A stretch of 64,000 bases of DNA from Saprospiraceae bacterium (GTDB lineage: Bacteria; Bacteroidota; Bacteroidia; Chitinophagales; Saprospiraceae). The stretch covers positions 1,302,001 through 1,366,000 of the forward strand of contig JADKBV010000001.1 in assembly GCA_016714895.1 (NCBI GenBank), read 5' to 3'. Each line of letters opens with the position of its first letter. The stretch's first letter is position 1. Of this stretch, positions 1-9,489 are shown in pieces. The notes below the pieces were generated by a model. The model had not been told where the DNA came from and did no database searches. It saw nothing but the letters and a program-made list of their open reading frames with translations. The position numbers were made by a program, and so were the translations under genes.

Positions 1-2135
1 TCATTCATGATATCGGTGGTAGATATTCCTCCTCTTTCGCTGGAAGGTACAAAAGATACTGTGACCCTGGCTTTATTGGGAGTCACTCCCGGCTCCGGTG
101 GCTGGTTAGGGTCAGACGTATTTTCTCCGATTTGGGTTAATACGGCTTCTACGACCTGTCTTTTATCAGCAATGACCGCTTCAATTTTTTGTTCGATATC
201 TTTAGTGATTCTATTGGTTGCTTCTATATCCGTTCCTAATGGAAGTTCCACAAAAGCATTGATATAAATAGGATCGCCACTCGGAAAAAACTCCACTTTT
301 GGTTTTACAATTCCCAACAAAACAATCGAAAAAATCAATAATAAGAATGTTCCTCCGAAATAAAAGATCGGATTATACCCTTTAAGGGAGTTTCTGATAA
401 ATTTGTCATACGTATTTTCCAGCCATGGAAGAAAATTTTCCTGAAAAGTAAAGGTCAACGGTCTGAAAACAAAAAAGTTAATAGCCGTTAATATCGCTGC
501 TATAACCATAAGGTTTCTAACCCATTGAACACCCATAAGCTGACCCAAAAGTGCTATCACCATCAGGACACCTATCATCATCAGGATATTTTTTCTCTTT
601 CTGGCCAAAAGAACGGAGTCTTCAACTTTTTCGTCAATTTTCATATATTTTGAAGCTATCACCGGATTGATGACCAAAGCGACAAATAATGAAGAAGAAA
701 GGACGATAATCAATGTGATTGGGAAATACTTCATAAACTCTCCCATAATACCAGGCCAAAATCCCAATGGAATAAAAGCTGCGAGTGTGGTGGCCGTAGA
801 TGATATAATCGGAACGGCTATTTCTCCGACTCCGTATCTGGCAGCTTTGAGCGGACTGTATCCGTTTTGCATGTAACGGTACATGTTTTCGACGGCAACA
901 ATAGAATTGTCCACCAACATACCCAAAGCAAGAATCAATCCGAAAAGTACCACGATATTGAGGGTCACACCCATAAAATTGAGAATCATAATCCCCAACA
1001 ACATAGATATCGGAATCGCCACACCTACCATACTTGCATTTCGTAAACCAAGGAAAAACAATAAGATTAGTGTTACGAGGATAACACCTGAAATGATACT
1101 GTTTTCAAGGTTATTGACTTCATTTCTGGTAAAAACGGACTGGTCATTAAAAAGGGAAACCTTCACATCAGAAGGCAAATCCTTTTTGATATCCTCGAGT
1201 TCTTTTTTGATATTATCTGCGGCTGCCAATAAGTTTTGTCCCCTTCTTTTGATGACATCCAAAGATATCACCGGTAATGAATCCGCTCTGGCGTAACTTG
1301 ATCTGTCCTTATAACCATAAATGACATTGGCAATATCTTTTAATACGATAGGCCTTTGATTTTCACTTTTGACAATAAGATTTTCAATTTCCTGAGGAGA
1401 AGTAAACTGACCGACCACACGCAATGCTCTTTTGTATTCATTAGCAATAACTTCACCACCTGACATGGTCAGGTTTTCTGAAGAAACCGCATTTTCAATA
1501 TCTCCGAAAGAAACTTTGAGGGACTGCATTTTAAACAGGTCGACATCAATTTTGATTTCTCTTTCGAGAGATCCTTTCAAGTCAACTTTCGAAATTTGTT
1601 TTACCCCTTCTACCTTATCCTGAATCAATTCAGCATATTTTTTCAAATCGTCATTACTGTAATTTCCTGAGACATTGATGGTCATAATCGGAATTTCAGA
1701 CAAATTGATTTCAAGAACCGTCGGGTCTTCTGTCATGTCATTGGGCAAATCCTGTTTTGCTTTATCGACAGCATCTTTTACTTTTCTGACGACAGCATCC
1801 ATTTCCAGATCTGCATCAAATTCCGCAATGATAACAGAAAAATCCTGAATAGAGGTTGAGTTTACATTTTTTACTCCTGTGATATTTTCAATCTCTTTTT
1901 CGAGAGGACGGGTGACCAGATTTTCGATTTCTACGGCAGAGTTACCGAAATAAGGTGTATTGATATACACCGTTGGCAGGGATGCTTCGGGAAACTGTTC
2001 TTTCGGCATTGTAGTATACGAACGCAAACCAAAAAGAACCATCATAAAGATGAGCAAAAATACGGTGGTACTGTTATCCACCGCAAAATCGGTCATCCCA
2101 AAGGTTTTATAACTTTTATTTTTTTGTGAACTCAT
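1..2135 (-). CDS. RND efflux permease, HAE1/AcrB type (3' end outside window)
   Basis: This is the inner-membrane proton/drug antiporter of a tripartite efflux pump. About 711 of the usual 1,050 residues are visible; the C-terminal part runs off the left edge. It reads in frame from ATG at 2135 without a stop. Residues 19-37 form the first membrane helix, followed by the family motif with TMPKEQFPEASLPTVYI. A central block of hydrophobic helices carries LGMLVDNSIVAVEN, equivalent to the TM4 proton-relay segment. It has Asp-Asn where AcrB has Asp-Asp, which is common in relatives. The second periplasmic loop follows. It lies 6 bp downstream of the adaptor gene and is clearly cotranscribed with adaptor, TolC and TetR genes. 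The substrate cannot be read from sequence. Confidence 0.93.
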   Translation of the reverse strand, partial: MSSQKNKSYKTFGMTDFAVDNSTTVFLLIFMMVLFGLRSYTTMPKEQFPEASLPTVYINTPYFGNSAVEIENLVTRPLEKEIENITGVKNVNSTSIQDFSVIIAEFDADLEMDAVVRKVKDAVDKAKQDLPNDMTEDPTVLEINLSEIPIMTINVSGNYSNDDLKKYAELIQDKVEGVKQISKVDLKGSLEREIKIDVDLFKMQSLKVSFGDIENAVSSENLTMSGGEVIANEYKRALRVVGQFTSPQEIENLIVKSENQRPIVLKDIANVIYGYKDRSSYARADSLPVISLDVIKRRGQNLLAAADNIKKELEDIKKDLPSDVKVSLFNDQSVFTRNEVNNLENSIISGVILVTLILLFFLGLRNASMVGVAIPISMLLGIMILNFMGVTLNIVVLFGLILALGMLVDNSIVAVENMYRYMQNGYSPLKAARYGVGEIAVPIISSTATTLAAFIPLGFWPGIMGEFMKYFPITLIIVLSSSLFVALVINPVIASKYMKIDEKVEDSVLLARKRKNILMMIGVLMVIALLGQLMGVQWVRNLMVIAAILTAINFFVFRPLTFTFQENFLPWLENTYDKFIRNSLKGYNPIFYFGGTFLLLIFSIVLLGIVKPKVEFFPSGDPIYINAFVELPLGTDIEATNRITKDIEQKIEAVIADKRQVVEAVLTQIGENTSDPNQPPEPGVTPNKARVTVSFVPSSERGGISTTDIMN

Positions 2136-2141
2136 GGGTTA

Positions 2142-3290
2142 TTATTTAGCATTCTCTACAATGATAGGCTGGCCATTTGTCATACTTCTGGCTCCTTTGA
2201 GAATAATTTTATCTCCGGCAGTCAAACCACTGACAATGACTGTTTTACCTTCAGTACTTTCACCGGTGGTCACATTAACTTTTTTGGCTTTCCAGGAATT
2301 ATTGGCATTTTCGGCAACATAAACATATTTCTGACCGGTGACTTCCTGTTGGATGATTTCCAATGGCAGAACAATGGCATCATTCAATACATAATCGCTG
2401 ATTTTTATCACAGAAAGGAGATTCGGTTTCAATTCGTTTTTCGGATTATCCATTTTAATTTCCAGTTTGAAAGTTCGGTTTGACGGATCAATCGTTCTTC
2501 CCAGCATGGTAACCGCTCTGTTGACAGTTTTATCCAATGTTGGGAAAAGAATATCCACTTTCTGGCCTACTTTCACCTTACCTAAATAGGTTTCCGGAAC
2601 ATCACTTACTACTTTTATTCTGCTTGTATTAAGAATCTGAACGATGGGAACGCCCGGACCGGCGACCTCTCCCTGTTTCAAAAACACCATATCCACGACT
2701 CCTGAAATCGGAGCATAAACGTTTGCCTTTTTTAATTGTGCATCAAGTGTAAGCAAACTTTTTTCAAGTCTTTCTTTGTTATTTTTAGCTTGTAGATATT
2801 GAATTTCAGAACCTATATTTTGATCCCATAATCTTTTTTGACGATCAAAAACATCTTTGGCCAAATCCAGTGCTTTGACGATTTCATCTTTTTGTGTTCT
2901 TACTGATTCAGCATCTGTTCTGGCAATCAATTGGCCTTTGGATACTGCCTGACCTTCAGAAACGGAAAGCTGAAGAATCCTGCCACCAATATCACTGGCA
3001 GCATTAACCAGATCTTCCGAAGCTACAGAACCTTGCAGATCAATGTATCTGACAAATTTTTCTTTATTAATAGTGTCAAGACTAACCTGAATAGGGTCTT
3101 TTTCATTTACCGGACTCAGGGCAGCGATTTCTGCTTTTAAAGTCTTGATAGAAGTTTCAAGAGCTTTAAATTCTGCCATTTTGGTCTCAAGTAACGCTTT
3201 TTTACCTGCGAGGTCACTTGGGTTTTTATCCTCCTTTGGCGCTGAACATGCCAAAAGCAGCATGCTGAAAATGAAGATCAGATATTTCAT
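2142..3290 (-). CDS. RND efflux periplasmic adaptor (MFP/HlyD family) lipoprotein
   Basis: This is the membrane-fusion subunit that links the RND permease to the TolC channel. The 382-residue protein starts with a lipoprotein signal whose lipobox LLAC puts the modified Cys at residue 15. A coiled-coil hairpin, split lipoyl/barrel-sandwich halves (about residues 95-125 and 190-225) and a beta-barrel region with IVQILNTSRIKVVSDVPE follow in the usual MFP order. The C-terminus has the membrane-proximal domain. Length fits the family (350-420). It sits 49 bp after tolC and 6 bp before the permease. Confidence 0.93.
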   Translation of the reverse strand: MKYLIFIFSMLLLACSAPKEDKNPSDLAGKKALLETKMAEFKALETSIKTLKAEIAALSPVNEKDPIQVSLDTINKEKFVRYIDLQGSVASEDLVNAASDIGGRILQLSVSEGQAVSKGQLIARTDAESVRTQKDEIVKALDLAKDVFDRQKRLWDQNIGSEIQYLQAKNNKERLEKSLLTLDAQLKKANVYAPISGVVDMVFLKQGEVAGPGVPIVQILNTSRIKVVSDVPETYLGKVKVGQKVDILFPTLDKTVNRAVTMLGRTIDPSNRTFKLEIKMDNPKNELKPNLLSVIKISDYVLNDAIVLPLEIIQQEVTGQKYVYVAENANNSWKAKKVNVTTGESTEGKTVIVSGLTAGDKIILKGARSMTNGQPIIVENAK

Positions 3291-3339
3291 TTGTTTATAA
3301 TTTTGATTTGATATTAATAGGTGAATGTTATTGATATTT

Positions 3340-4719
3340 TTATAATTTTCCTAATGCTGCCTTCCAATCCAACACCGCCGTCAGCATAGAATACCCAGCA
3401 TCTGTAAAAGCTGCCTGAGCAGCAAATAAGTCGGATTCTGCCTGGGTAACTTCAAGACTGGAGCCGATACCTTCGCGGAATTTAATGAGGGTTTTATTGT
3501 AAATAGAATTGGTAACTTCGAGAGATTTCTGTCTGTTGGCCAATGTTTTACTGGCGTTGGTGTATGCCAGATAGGAATTCCTTACCTGAAGGCGAATGGC
3601 ATTTTCGAGATTTTGTTTTTCGATTTCCGTTTCCTCGTTTCTGAGTTTTATACGTTGCAGTTTTGCTGACTTTTCCCCACCATCATAGATCGGTATCTGC
3701 ATCGCGAGTCCTACCGCTGATTGCGGAATCCAACCCGTTTCATCATTGTCAAACAAATTTTTTCTGTACAGATTGCCCTGTGCATTGATAAACCCTCTTA
3801 ACGTTGGATAATATCCGGCAACTGTTCTTTTGTAATCCAAATCATTCAATTGACCGGAAAGTTGAAGCAACCTGTATTCCTGGCGATCTGAAAAATTGAT
3901 GGCGGTATTTTCAAGTTCTGTGATGTTGTCCCAAGCCAGTTTAATCTGATCGAGATCCTCCGAAAGGACGATATCTTCATCGACAGGATAATTCATCTGA
4001 AATTTCAACAGATTTTTAGAAATTTCGACCAATTGCGTTATGTTTTCTATCTCTGTAGAAAGATTATCGTATGACAATTGCAATCTGTCAATATCCAGAG
4101 ATTCGGCAAATCCGTTTTGAAACATAGCTTTTGTTTCTTTCAGAGATTTGTCCAGGATCGTCATATTTTTTTGCATGACTCCCAGATTTTCCTCTGCAAA
4201 AAGAACAGAAAGGTAGGCTTTGGTGATATTTTCCTTCAGCTTTTGAATGGTCACTTCTTTTTCCTGATTGACCAATTCTTTGTAAAACTTTGCGGCTCTC
4301 AAACCGTAAAAGTAGGAACCGTCAAACAATAAAGTACTGGCTTCTACTCCTGCAGAAAGTTGGTTCGGTTGAAATAAGGTAAACTTAAAGGTGTTTGGAG
4401 GACCTAAATCACGACTGGGAATTACATTTTCAGCAAATAAAATCCCGTAAACGGCAGGTCCCAAAAAATCCTCAACGGGTTGCGCGGGGACTGCCAGAAA
4501 ATGGTTGTAATTGACAGAAGCTGAAACTTTTGGCAATCCGGTGGATTTAATTTCCTTAACCTGTTGGGATGCATCAGAAATAGCCAGGTTTTTTTTCTTG
4601 ATTTCATTGCTGGCTTTGATTCCGTAATCAATGGCTTCATTCAGTGAAAAGGAAGTCTGAGCAGAAACCTTTACCGCGCTGAAACCAATGATGATTAAAA
4701 GGGCAAATATTTTATACAT
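3340..4719 (-). CDS. TolC-family outer membrane efflux channel
   Basis: This is the outer-membrane channel of the efflux pump, 459 residues with a cleavable signal peptide ending near VSAQ. Two related halves rich in long amphipathic helices (residues about 30-230 and 250-455) are the OEP repeat pattern of TolC. Typical segments are the EAIDYGIKAS-like opening and the LEVTQAESDLFAAQ helix near the C-terminus. The ATG at 4719 is 9 bp after the TetR gene, so the four genes form one operon. The pump is expected to export hydrophobic toxicants. Confidence 0.93.
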   Translation of the reverse strand: MYKIFALLIIIGFSAVKVSAQTSFSLNEAIDYGIKASNEIKKKNLAISDASQQVKEIKSTGLPKVSASVNYNHFLAVPAQPVEDFLGPAVYGILFAENVIPSRDLGPPNTFKFTLFQPNQLSAGVEASTLLFDGSYFYGLRAAKFYKELVNQEKEVTIQKLKENITKAYLSVLFAEENLGVMQKNMTILDKSLKETKAMFQNGFAESLDIDRLQLSYDNLSTEIENITQLVEISKNLLKFQMNYPVDEDIVLSEDLDQIKLAWDNITELENTAINFSDRQEYRLLQLSGQLNDLDYKRTVAGYYPTLRGFINAQGNLYRKNLFDNDETGWIPQSAVGLAMQIPIYDGGEKSAKLQRIKLRNEETEIEKQNLENAIRLQVRNSYLAYTNASKTLANRQKSLEVTNSIYNKTLIKFREGIGSSLEVTQAESDLFAAQAAFTDAGYSMLTAVLDWKAALGKL

Positions 4720-4728
4720 AAATACGTT

Positions 4729-5337
4729 TTATTTTATGTTAACTAAATTTTGATGTAACAATTTTTTACCTTCCTCTGACACGATGCCAAACAAGTGATA
4801 CATTTCGAGTTGGCGGAACAAATCAGGTAAATCAAACTCTGTGAGCGGAAAAATATCCTGGTTGACGATCGTGTTGGATTTGGCTACGTACAATCGGGAT
4901 ATAATTCCGGGATGAACATCATCTCTGTAGAGACCCTCTTTCTGGCCACGTATCACATTCTGTTCAATGGTCGTTTTAATAAAATTAAAATGTTGCTGTT
5001 CTATCAGATCCCAGCATTGAGGATAAAATTTTTTTAAATCAAAAATAAGCGATGGTTTGATTTGCATTAAAAATTGAATCACATGCTGCGAAATTCCGAT
5101 CATTTCATCGAGCGCATTGGCAGAATTGTTGATGATCTCCTTTATTTTTTCTTCATCATTTTTTAAATGGATTTTTATAACCTTGTCAATCAAACTTTGT
5201 TTGGAATCAAATTCGCAATAAATGGTTTTTTTTGACATTCCCAGGACATTAGCCAAATCGTCCATGCTGACACTGCGAACACCATATTTCATGAACAGCT
5301 TGAATGCTGCATGAATGATATTTTCAGAAAGAGTCAT
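4729..5337 (-). CDS. TetR/AcrR-family transcriptional regulator
   Basis: This is the likely local repressor of the efflux operon, as the first gene of that operon. The 202-residue protein has an N-terminal TetR helix-turn-helix (about residues 22-52; VSMDDLANVLGMSKKTIYCEF). A variable helical ligand domain follows with a pattern of Bacteroidota AcrR-like regulators. A TACTTTTG -7 box on the minus strand (5388 to 5381) is 44 bp before the ATG. Two direct repeats and one inverted copy of CGACCAA further upstream may be its operator. Confidence 0.9.
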   Translation of the reverse strand: MTLSENIIHAAFKLFMKYGVRSVSMDDLANVLGMSKKTIYCEFDSKQSLIDKVIKIHLKNDEEKIKEIINNSANALDEMIGISQHVIQFLMQIKPSLIFDLKKFYPQCWDLIEQQHFNFIKTTIEQNVIRGQKEGLYRDDVHPGIISRLYVAKSNTIVNQDIFPLTEFDLPDLFRQLEMYHLFGIVSEEGKKLLHQNLVNIK

Positions 5338-5380
5338 AAAAAAAGATATTAAAAACGATGATATTTCACTTTTGAAGCGA

Positions 5381-5524
5381 CAAAAGTAGTAACAAAACCT
5401 AAGAAACTATAAAAGGTTCAAAAGTTTCCGACCAAATTTTATTTTTTTTCGACCAAATTTTATCAAGCCTACAAAATTTACAGTAAAAAACACCCTTGAT
5501 GATAAAATAATCTAAGGTTGGTCG
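5381..5524 (-). promoter_or_regulatory. Promoter and candidate TetR operator of the efflux operon
   Basis: The minus strand carries TACTTTTG (5388-5381), matching the Bacteroidota -7 consensus TANNTTTG. Upstream, CGACCAAATTTTAT is present twice, at 5429-5442 and 5450-5463, exactly 21 bp (two helical turns) apart. An inverted half TTGGTCG is at 5518-5524. The rest of the 397-bp gap between tetR and the next plus-strand gene shows only AT-rich sequence. Binding by the adjacent TetR protein is inferred. Confidence 0.5.
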
Positions 5525-5734
5525 GCCAAAAGCAGCTAAAAAATATTCCGGAACGGACATCAAACCTGATAATTTTGTATCCTTTTATTCTACAAACCTT
5601 CTTCACAAAACCAAATCTGTCAAAAAAAACCAAAACATCTGGCTTTATCATTCCTTACGCGATGTCACAAAATATCTTTTATCTTTACCCATCAAAACAA
5701 TATATCTATATTCCAATAATATCAACCTTTATAT

Positions 5735-6175
5735 ATGGCTACAAAAAACAAAACAACGGAAACACCCGTTCCGGTAGTAGATTTTATCCACAGTTTTGTG
5801 TCAGATGAACAGAAAAAAGAAGATAGTTTCCGGCTGATAGAATTAATGACAACATGGTCAGGATTTGAAGCCAAAATGTGGGGACCAACCATAATCGGAT
5901 TTGGCTTTTATCATTATAAATACGCAAGCGGCCATGAAGGAGACGCTCCTATGATCGGGTTTTCACCCAGGAAAGCAGAATTTTCGTTGTATGTATTTTC
6001 TGATACAGAAAAAAGCAGACAACTCCTGGAAAAACTTGGTAAACATAAAATGGGGAAAGCTTGTATGTACGTAAAAAAATTATCCGACATTGACCTCTCA
6101 ATTTTGAAAGAGTTATGTGACGAAACGATAAAATTTCTCAACGAACATTACGAATGTGGTTCCAGAAAAGATTAA
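5735..6175 (+). CDS. DUF1801 domain protein (YdhG-like)
   Basis: This is a small cytoplasmic protein of 146 residues. The pattern VDFIHSFVSDEQKKEDS, then MWGPTIIGFGFYHYKYASG and MIGFSPRKAEFSLYV, and a C-terminal Cys-Tyr-Lys segment before DLSILKELCDETI matches the DUF1801 fold. Members are small single-domain proteins of unknown biochemical role. The ATG at 5735 is chosen because the homologous fold begins shortly after it; a longer overlapping frame starting at 5518 lacks any family similarity. It is monocistronic, divergent from the efflux operon and convergent with the sulfur genes. Confidence 0.85.
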   Translation: MATKNKTTETPVPVVDFIHSFVSDEQKKEDSFRLIELMTTWSGFEAKMWGPTIIGFGFYHYKYASGHEGDAPMIGFSPRKAEFSLYVFSDTEKSRQLLEKLGKHKMGKACMYVKKLSDIDLSILKELCDETIKFLNEHYECGSRKD

Positions 6176-6239
6176 ATTATAGTTTTTTAATTCATTTATA
6201 AAAACAACGCGAGGAATTTCATATACAAGGAAAACGGCT

Positions 6240-7694
6240 CTAAAACCTGAAGTTCAGCACCACATTCAGAAGCTGCAAATCTACTTTGTGGATGATGAAG
6301 CGTGGATTGTCGTAGGTCTCTCCCACCCTCCATTTTCGGACATACAAAATCTGACCTTCCAATCCTTCGAGCCAACCTCCGAATTTATATCTGAAATCTA
6401 TATCCAATTGGGTATAAGACGGCATTCCGTACTTGTTCAGATAAACATTTTTGACATCAGGAAAATAAAACTGTCCTGCCATAACCTGAACAGAAGCCCG
6501 TGGATGGAATTTATATAACGTTTTGATGGTCAAAGCTGTCACATCTCCCATTCCTTCATTTCTTTCTCTTGGCATAAAAGTATAAAAATAATCTCTGCCC
6601 CACTCTCTCGGCATGAGATATTTTCCACCGGAACCTATTCTGTTAAAATTAAAACTGTTATCCCATTTTTTATTTTTCCAACCCACCCTGGCACCAAATA
6701 TAAATACCGGCTTTTTATTTTGATTATAAGCCAGCGAAGGGTCTGCATTGCCTCCATCTCCGACTTTGATTTGTACAGCATTTTGCGAACCCAGATATAA
6801 CTTACCTTTTCCAAGTTTGGTTTCTGACTCCCATTGTATCAACGTGGTATTAAAAACATTATCAAAATATACATTCCATACCTGAATATCCAACCAGTTT
6901 CTGAGTTGTGCGTGGTAATTAAACAAAAAGGCACCATTGGTTTTTACATTCGAAAAATATTTTGACCGAAGGCCTGAAGTATCCACACCGACAGGATACA
7001 AACCGATGGTCTCTTCCATGGAATACCATTTTCCGGTACTTCTCGGAGCTACCCCATAAATCCAGCCTGCCTGAAAACTATGTTTTTTCTGCTGTGGACT
7101 TTCAATCCAGATACCTTCGACTGCTGTCGGTCTCATCCTGCCATCCTGAAGATTGATAAAAGGGGTATTCAGCAACTGGCGGCCAAAAATGATCTTAAAA
7201 TCATTTTTTTGATACTTGAGAAAAAACTCTTCCACCCTGTTGACTTCGTCCAATGATTCTGTATTGGTAAGATCAAACAATCCGATTTCATAACGGTTGG
7301 ACTGACCTGTCAATGAATCTTTTTGGAGCAGATCGGCAGAACCTGCATTAAACACATAAAATCCGCTGATACCGGTACTAAATCCTTTATAAACAGCCGT
7401 TTCAAAACGCAATCCACCACCGACTGCATTTGCGTAATAATCCGTTAAATCTCCCGTATTATCTGTCGTTGAAAAAAAATACCTGAAATGACCATTCACT
7501 TTTCCTTTTCGGAAAGCATTCAGCAGGGTCATCGTATCGGTAACATTTTTTTCTTCAGATTGCCAAATTTTTGGTTTTTCCTTCAGATCCTGATGTTGTC
7601 CCGACAGATTAATACCAAATATCATCACATGAATGAAAACAAATAATATTTTTTGACTTTTCAAATTTACTTTTTTAATTAAACAATCGGACAA
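6240..7694 (-). CDS. Outer membrane porin, OprD-like 18-stranded barrel
   Basis: This is a 484-residue outer-membrane protein with a signal peptide (hydrophobic core about residues 15-31, ending LSGQ). The rest is alternating aromatic beta strands ending in NVVLNFRF, a typical terminal-Phe barrel signature. Segments such as GRQLLNTPFINLQDGRMRP and the pattern of short strands resemble the OprD/OprB-like porins found in Bacteroidota. It is the last gene of the sulfur island, 79 bp after the SoxB-like gene, so it may admit thiosulfate or another sulfur anion. That substrate is inferred from context only. Confidence 0.72.
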   Translation of the reverse strand: MSDCLIKKVNLKSQKILFVFIHVMIFGINLSGQHQDLKEKPKIWQSEEKNVTDTMTLLNAFRKGKVNGHFRYFFSTTDNTGDLTDYYANAVGGGLRFETAVYKGFSTGISGFYVFNAGSADLLQKDSLTGQSNRYEIGLFDLTNTESLDEVNRVEEFFLKYQKNDFKIIFGRQLLNTPFINLQDGRMRPTAVEGIWIESPQQKKHSFQAGWIYGVAPRSTGKWYSMEETIGLYPVGVDTSGLRSKYFSNVKTNGAFLFNYHAQLRNWLDIQVWNVYFDNVFNTTLIQWESETKLGKGKLYLGSQNAVQIKVGDGGNADPSLAYNQNKKPVFIFGARVGWKNKKWDNSFNFNRIGSGGKYLMPREWGRDYFYTFMPRERNEGMGDVTALTIKTLYKFHPRASVQVMAGQFYFPDVKNVYLNKYGMPSYTQLDIDFRYKFGGWLEGLEGQILYVRKWRVGETYDNPRFIIHKVDLQLLNVVLNFRF

Positions 7695-7773
7695 TACATC
7701 CTTTTTATGTCAACCATCATGATTTAATAAAATATTTTATCATGATTATGGATACGTGTTGTTACAAACATGA

Positions 7774-9456
7774 TCAATGAAACTGATAATCGACACCATA
7801 AACCTGTGTCAGCAATGTTTCGGGCGCATCCAATGCTATGGCGTTTTTTTGAGGTAACGGATTCACCGGTGATGATGCCTTCAGATAACTTTTCATATTT
7901 TCATGAAGGGTGTAATCCAGATTTTTGGCATCAGTCACATTTTTAATACGACAAATCATATCTGCCGGGTCTCCGTCTCTTTCGCAGGCTGCAATAGAAT
8001 AAATCATATCGTCAACAAGGGGTTTGCCTTGTATAAAAACGGATTCAACTCTTTGACCTTCTTCGCGGAAAGCATAAAATTTCACTTTCATTCCCTGAAA
8101 TTTGGTCACCCAACCTCCGAATCTTTTGGAAGCATCTTTGGCAAAAACATTATTCAATTCTTTTTCCAACCAAGCTTTGATTTGTTTTCCCGTAACTTTA
8201 CCTGTTCTGATAAAACTGTCTACCGGCAACATATCATAAATATACCCGTTTGTTATCGGAATCTGCCCTGTACTATCAGGCGTTGACCTGGGCGGACAAA
8301 ATCTGAATCCATTGGACAACACCACATCAATATCCGGCAATCTCCATCTCAGGGCATCCAAAATCATGGTGTCGATGGTATTTTCTATAACAAAATACCG
8401 GTACAGAGGAATTTTACTGTAGCCAACAATTTTACTGATGTCTTCAAAATAGGGACCTTCGAGATTGTTTACCAATTGTTTTATGGCCTTGTCTTCTTTG
8501 TATTTTTCAACGGAAATTTCGTCAAGGTGATAAGAATCGTCGACTATTTTTCCGTCCTGAACCGTCAATTCCAATCTTCCGCAGAATGATCCGAATGCTC
8601 CGGGTTCGACGACTTTGGCATATTTTCCCTGAATAGGTTTGCGGACTCTTTCATGGGTATCACCTCCGAAAATGTAATCCACACCTTTACAAACATCCAG
8701 ATTGGATAAATGAATTTGTTGCGATAATCCAAGGTGTCCGACGATAATCACATAGGCACATTGTTCCTGATTTCTGAGCACATCGACAAAATGGGCCAGA
8801 TTTTCTTCCGGTTTTGTGTACAAAATTCCTTTGCTGTAATTGGGGGATTGCCTGATGGGAACGAGATGGTCGGTATATCCTAAAAATCCGATTTTAACGC
8901 CCTGAACATTCCAGATGTGGTATGGCGGAAAAATATGGTCTCCTTTTTTGCCTTCTCCGAGGTCGTGGTACATATTGGCACAAACTTTCGGAGCATGAAG
9001 CCCGCCCAACAAATGTTGCATTTCTTTTTTACCATAGATTACTTCCCAGTTTCCGGGTAAATACAGATCATATTCCAAAGCATTAAGAATCGGCGAAATC
9101 GCTTTTCCCGTTGTTTTTACCGAAAGTTCACTTCCCTGAAACATATCTCCGGTATCCATCAGAAAAAGATTTTTTCTTTCTTTTTTCATTTTTTTCAGAT
9201 AGCCGGCAAAGTGTGCATATCCGCCTGTTTTTCGGAATACTATTTGATTATTTTCCCAAAACAATTCATCATGAGCATGAACCTGACAATGTACATCTGT
9301 AGTTTGTAAAATAGTGAGTTGAAAATGGTTTGGTTTATTTTCTTCTGTGATATCTTCCGGAGTGGAACTGACATCCGTAAATGAAGAAGCTAACAATCCG
9401 GCTCCGGCACTAACGGCACTTACCGTTTTCAAAAATGAACGTCTGTCGTGTTTCAT
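7774..9456 (-). CDS. SoxB-like periplasmic sulfur hydrolase (5'-nucleotidase superfamily, Tat-exported)
   Basis: A 560-residue two-domain metallophosphoesterase. The N-terminus has a Tat signal (DRRSFLK). Metal-site residues visible are D54 and H56 (TTDVHCQ), D101 and D104 (MDTGDMFQG), N136 in LPGNWEVIYG, and H in VGHLGLS and GGDTHE. Position 137 is Trp where 5'-nucleotidases have the catalytic His (GNHE); SoxB thiosulfohydrolases have GHWE there. This, with its cytochrome and sulfur-enzyme neighbours, favours a SoxB-type hydrolase over a nucleotidase. SoxB acts on sulfate esters of SoxYZ, but no SoxYZ or SoxAX genes are in the window, so the carrier or substrate is unknown. It is 33 bp after the cytochrome gene. 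Confidence 0.75.
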   Translation of the reverse strand: MKHDRRSFLKTVSAVSAGAGLLASSFTDVSSTPEDITEENKPNHFQLTILQTTDVHCQVHAHDELFWENNQIVFRKTGGYAHFAGYLKKMKKERKNLFLMDTGDMFQGSELSVKTTGKAISPILNALEYDLYLPGNWEVIYGKKEMQHLLGGLHAPKVCANMYHDLGEGKKGDHIFPPYHIWNVQGVKIGFLGYTDHLVPIRQSPNYSKGILYTKPEENLAHFVDVLRNQEQCAYVIIVGHLGLSQQIHLSNLDVCKGVDYIFGGDTHERVRKPIQGKYAKVVEPGAFGSFCGRLELTVQDGKIVDDSYHLDEISVEKYKEDKAIKQLVNNLEGPYFEDISKIVGYSKIPLYRYFVIENTIDTMILDALRWRLPDIDVVLSNGFRFCPPRSTPDSTGQIPITNGYIYDMLPVDSFIRTGKVTGKQIKAWLEKELNNVFAKDASKRFGGWVTKFQGMKVKFYAFREEGQRVESVFIQGKPLVDDMIYSIAACERDGDPADMICRIKNVTDAKNLDYTLHENMKSYLKASSPVNPLPQKNAIALDAPETLLTQVYGVDYQFH

Positions 9457-9489
9457 AAAAGTTGGTTGTAAGGTTGATGGTAATGATAA

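Noticed and set aside
7774..9456. Annotation as a 5'-nucleotidase
   Set aside because: The catalytic His is replaced by Trp as in SoxB and the neighbours are sulfur genes, so SoxB-like is preferred, with uncertainty stated.
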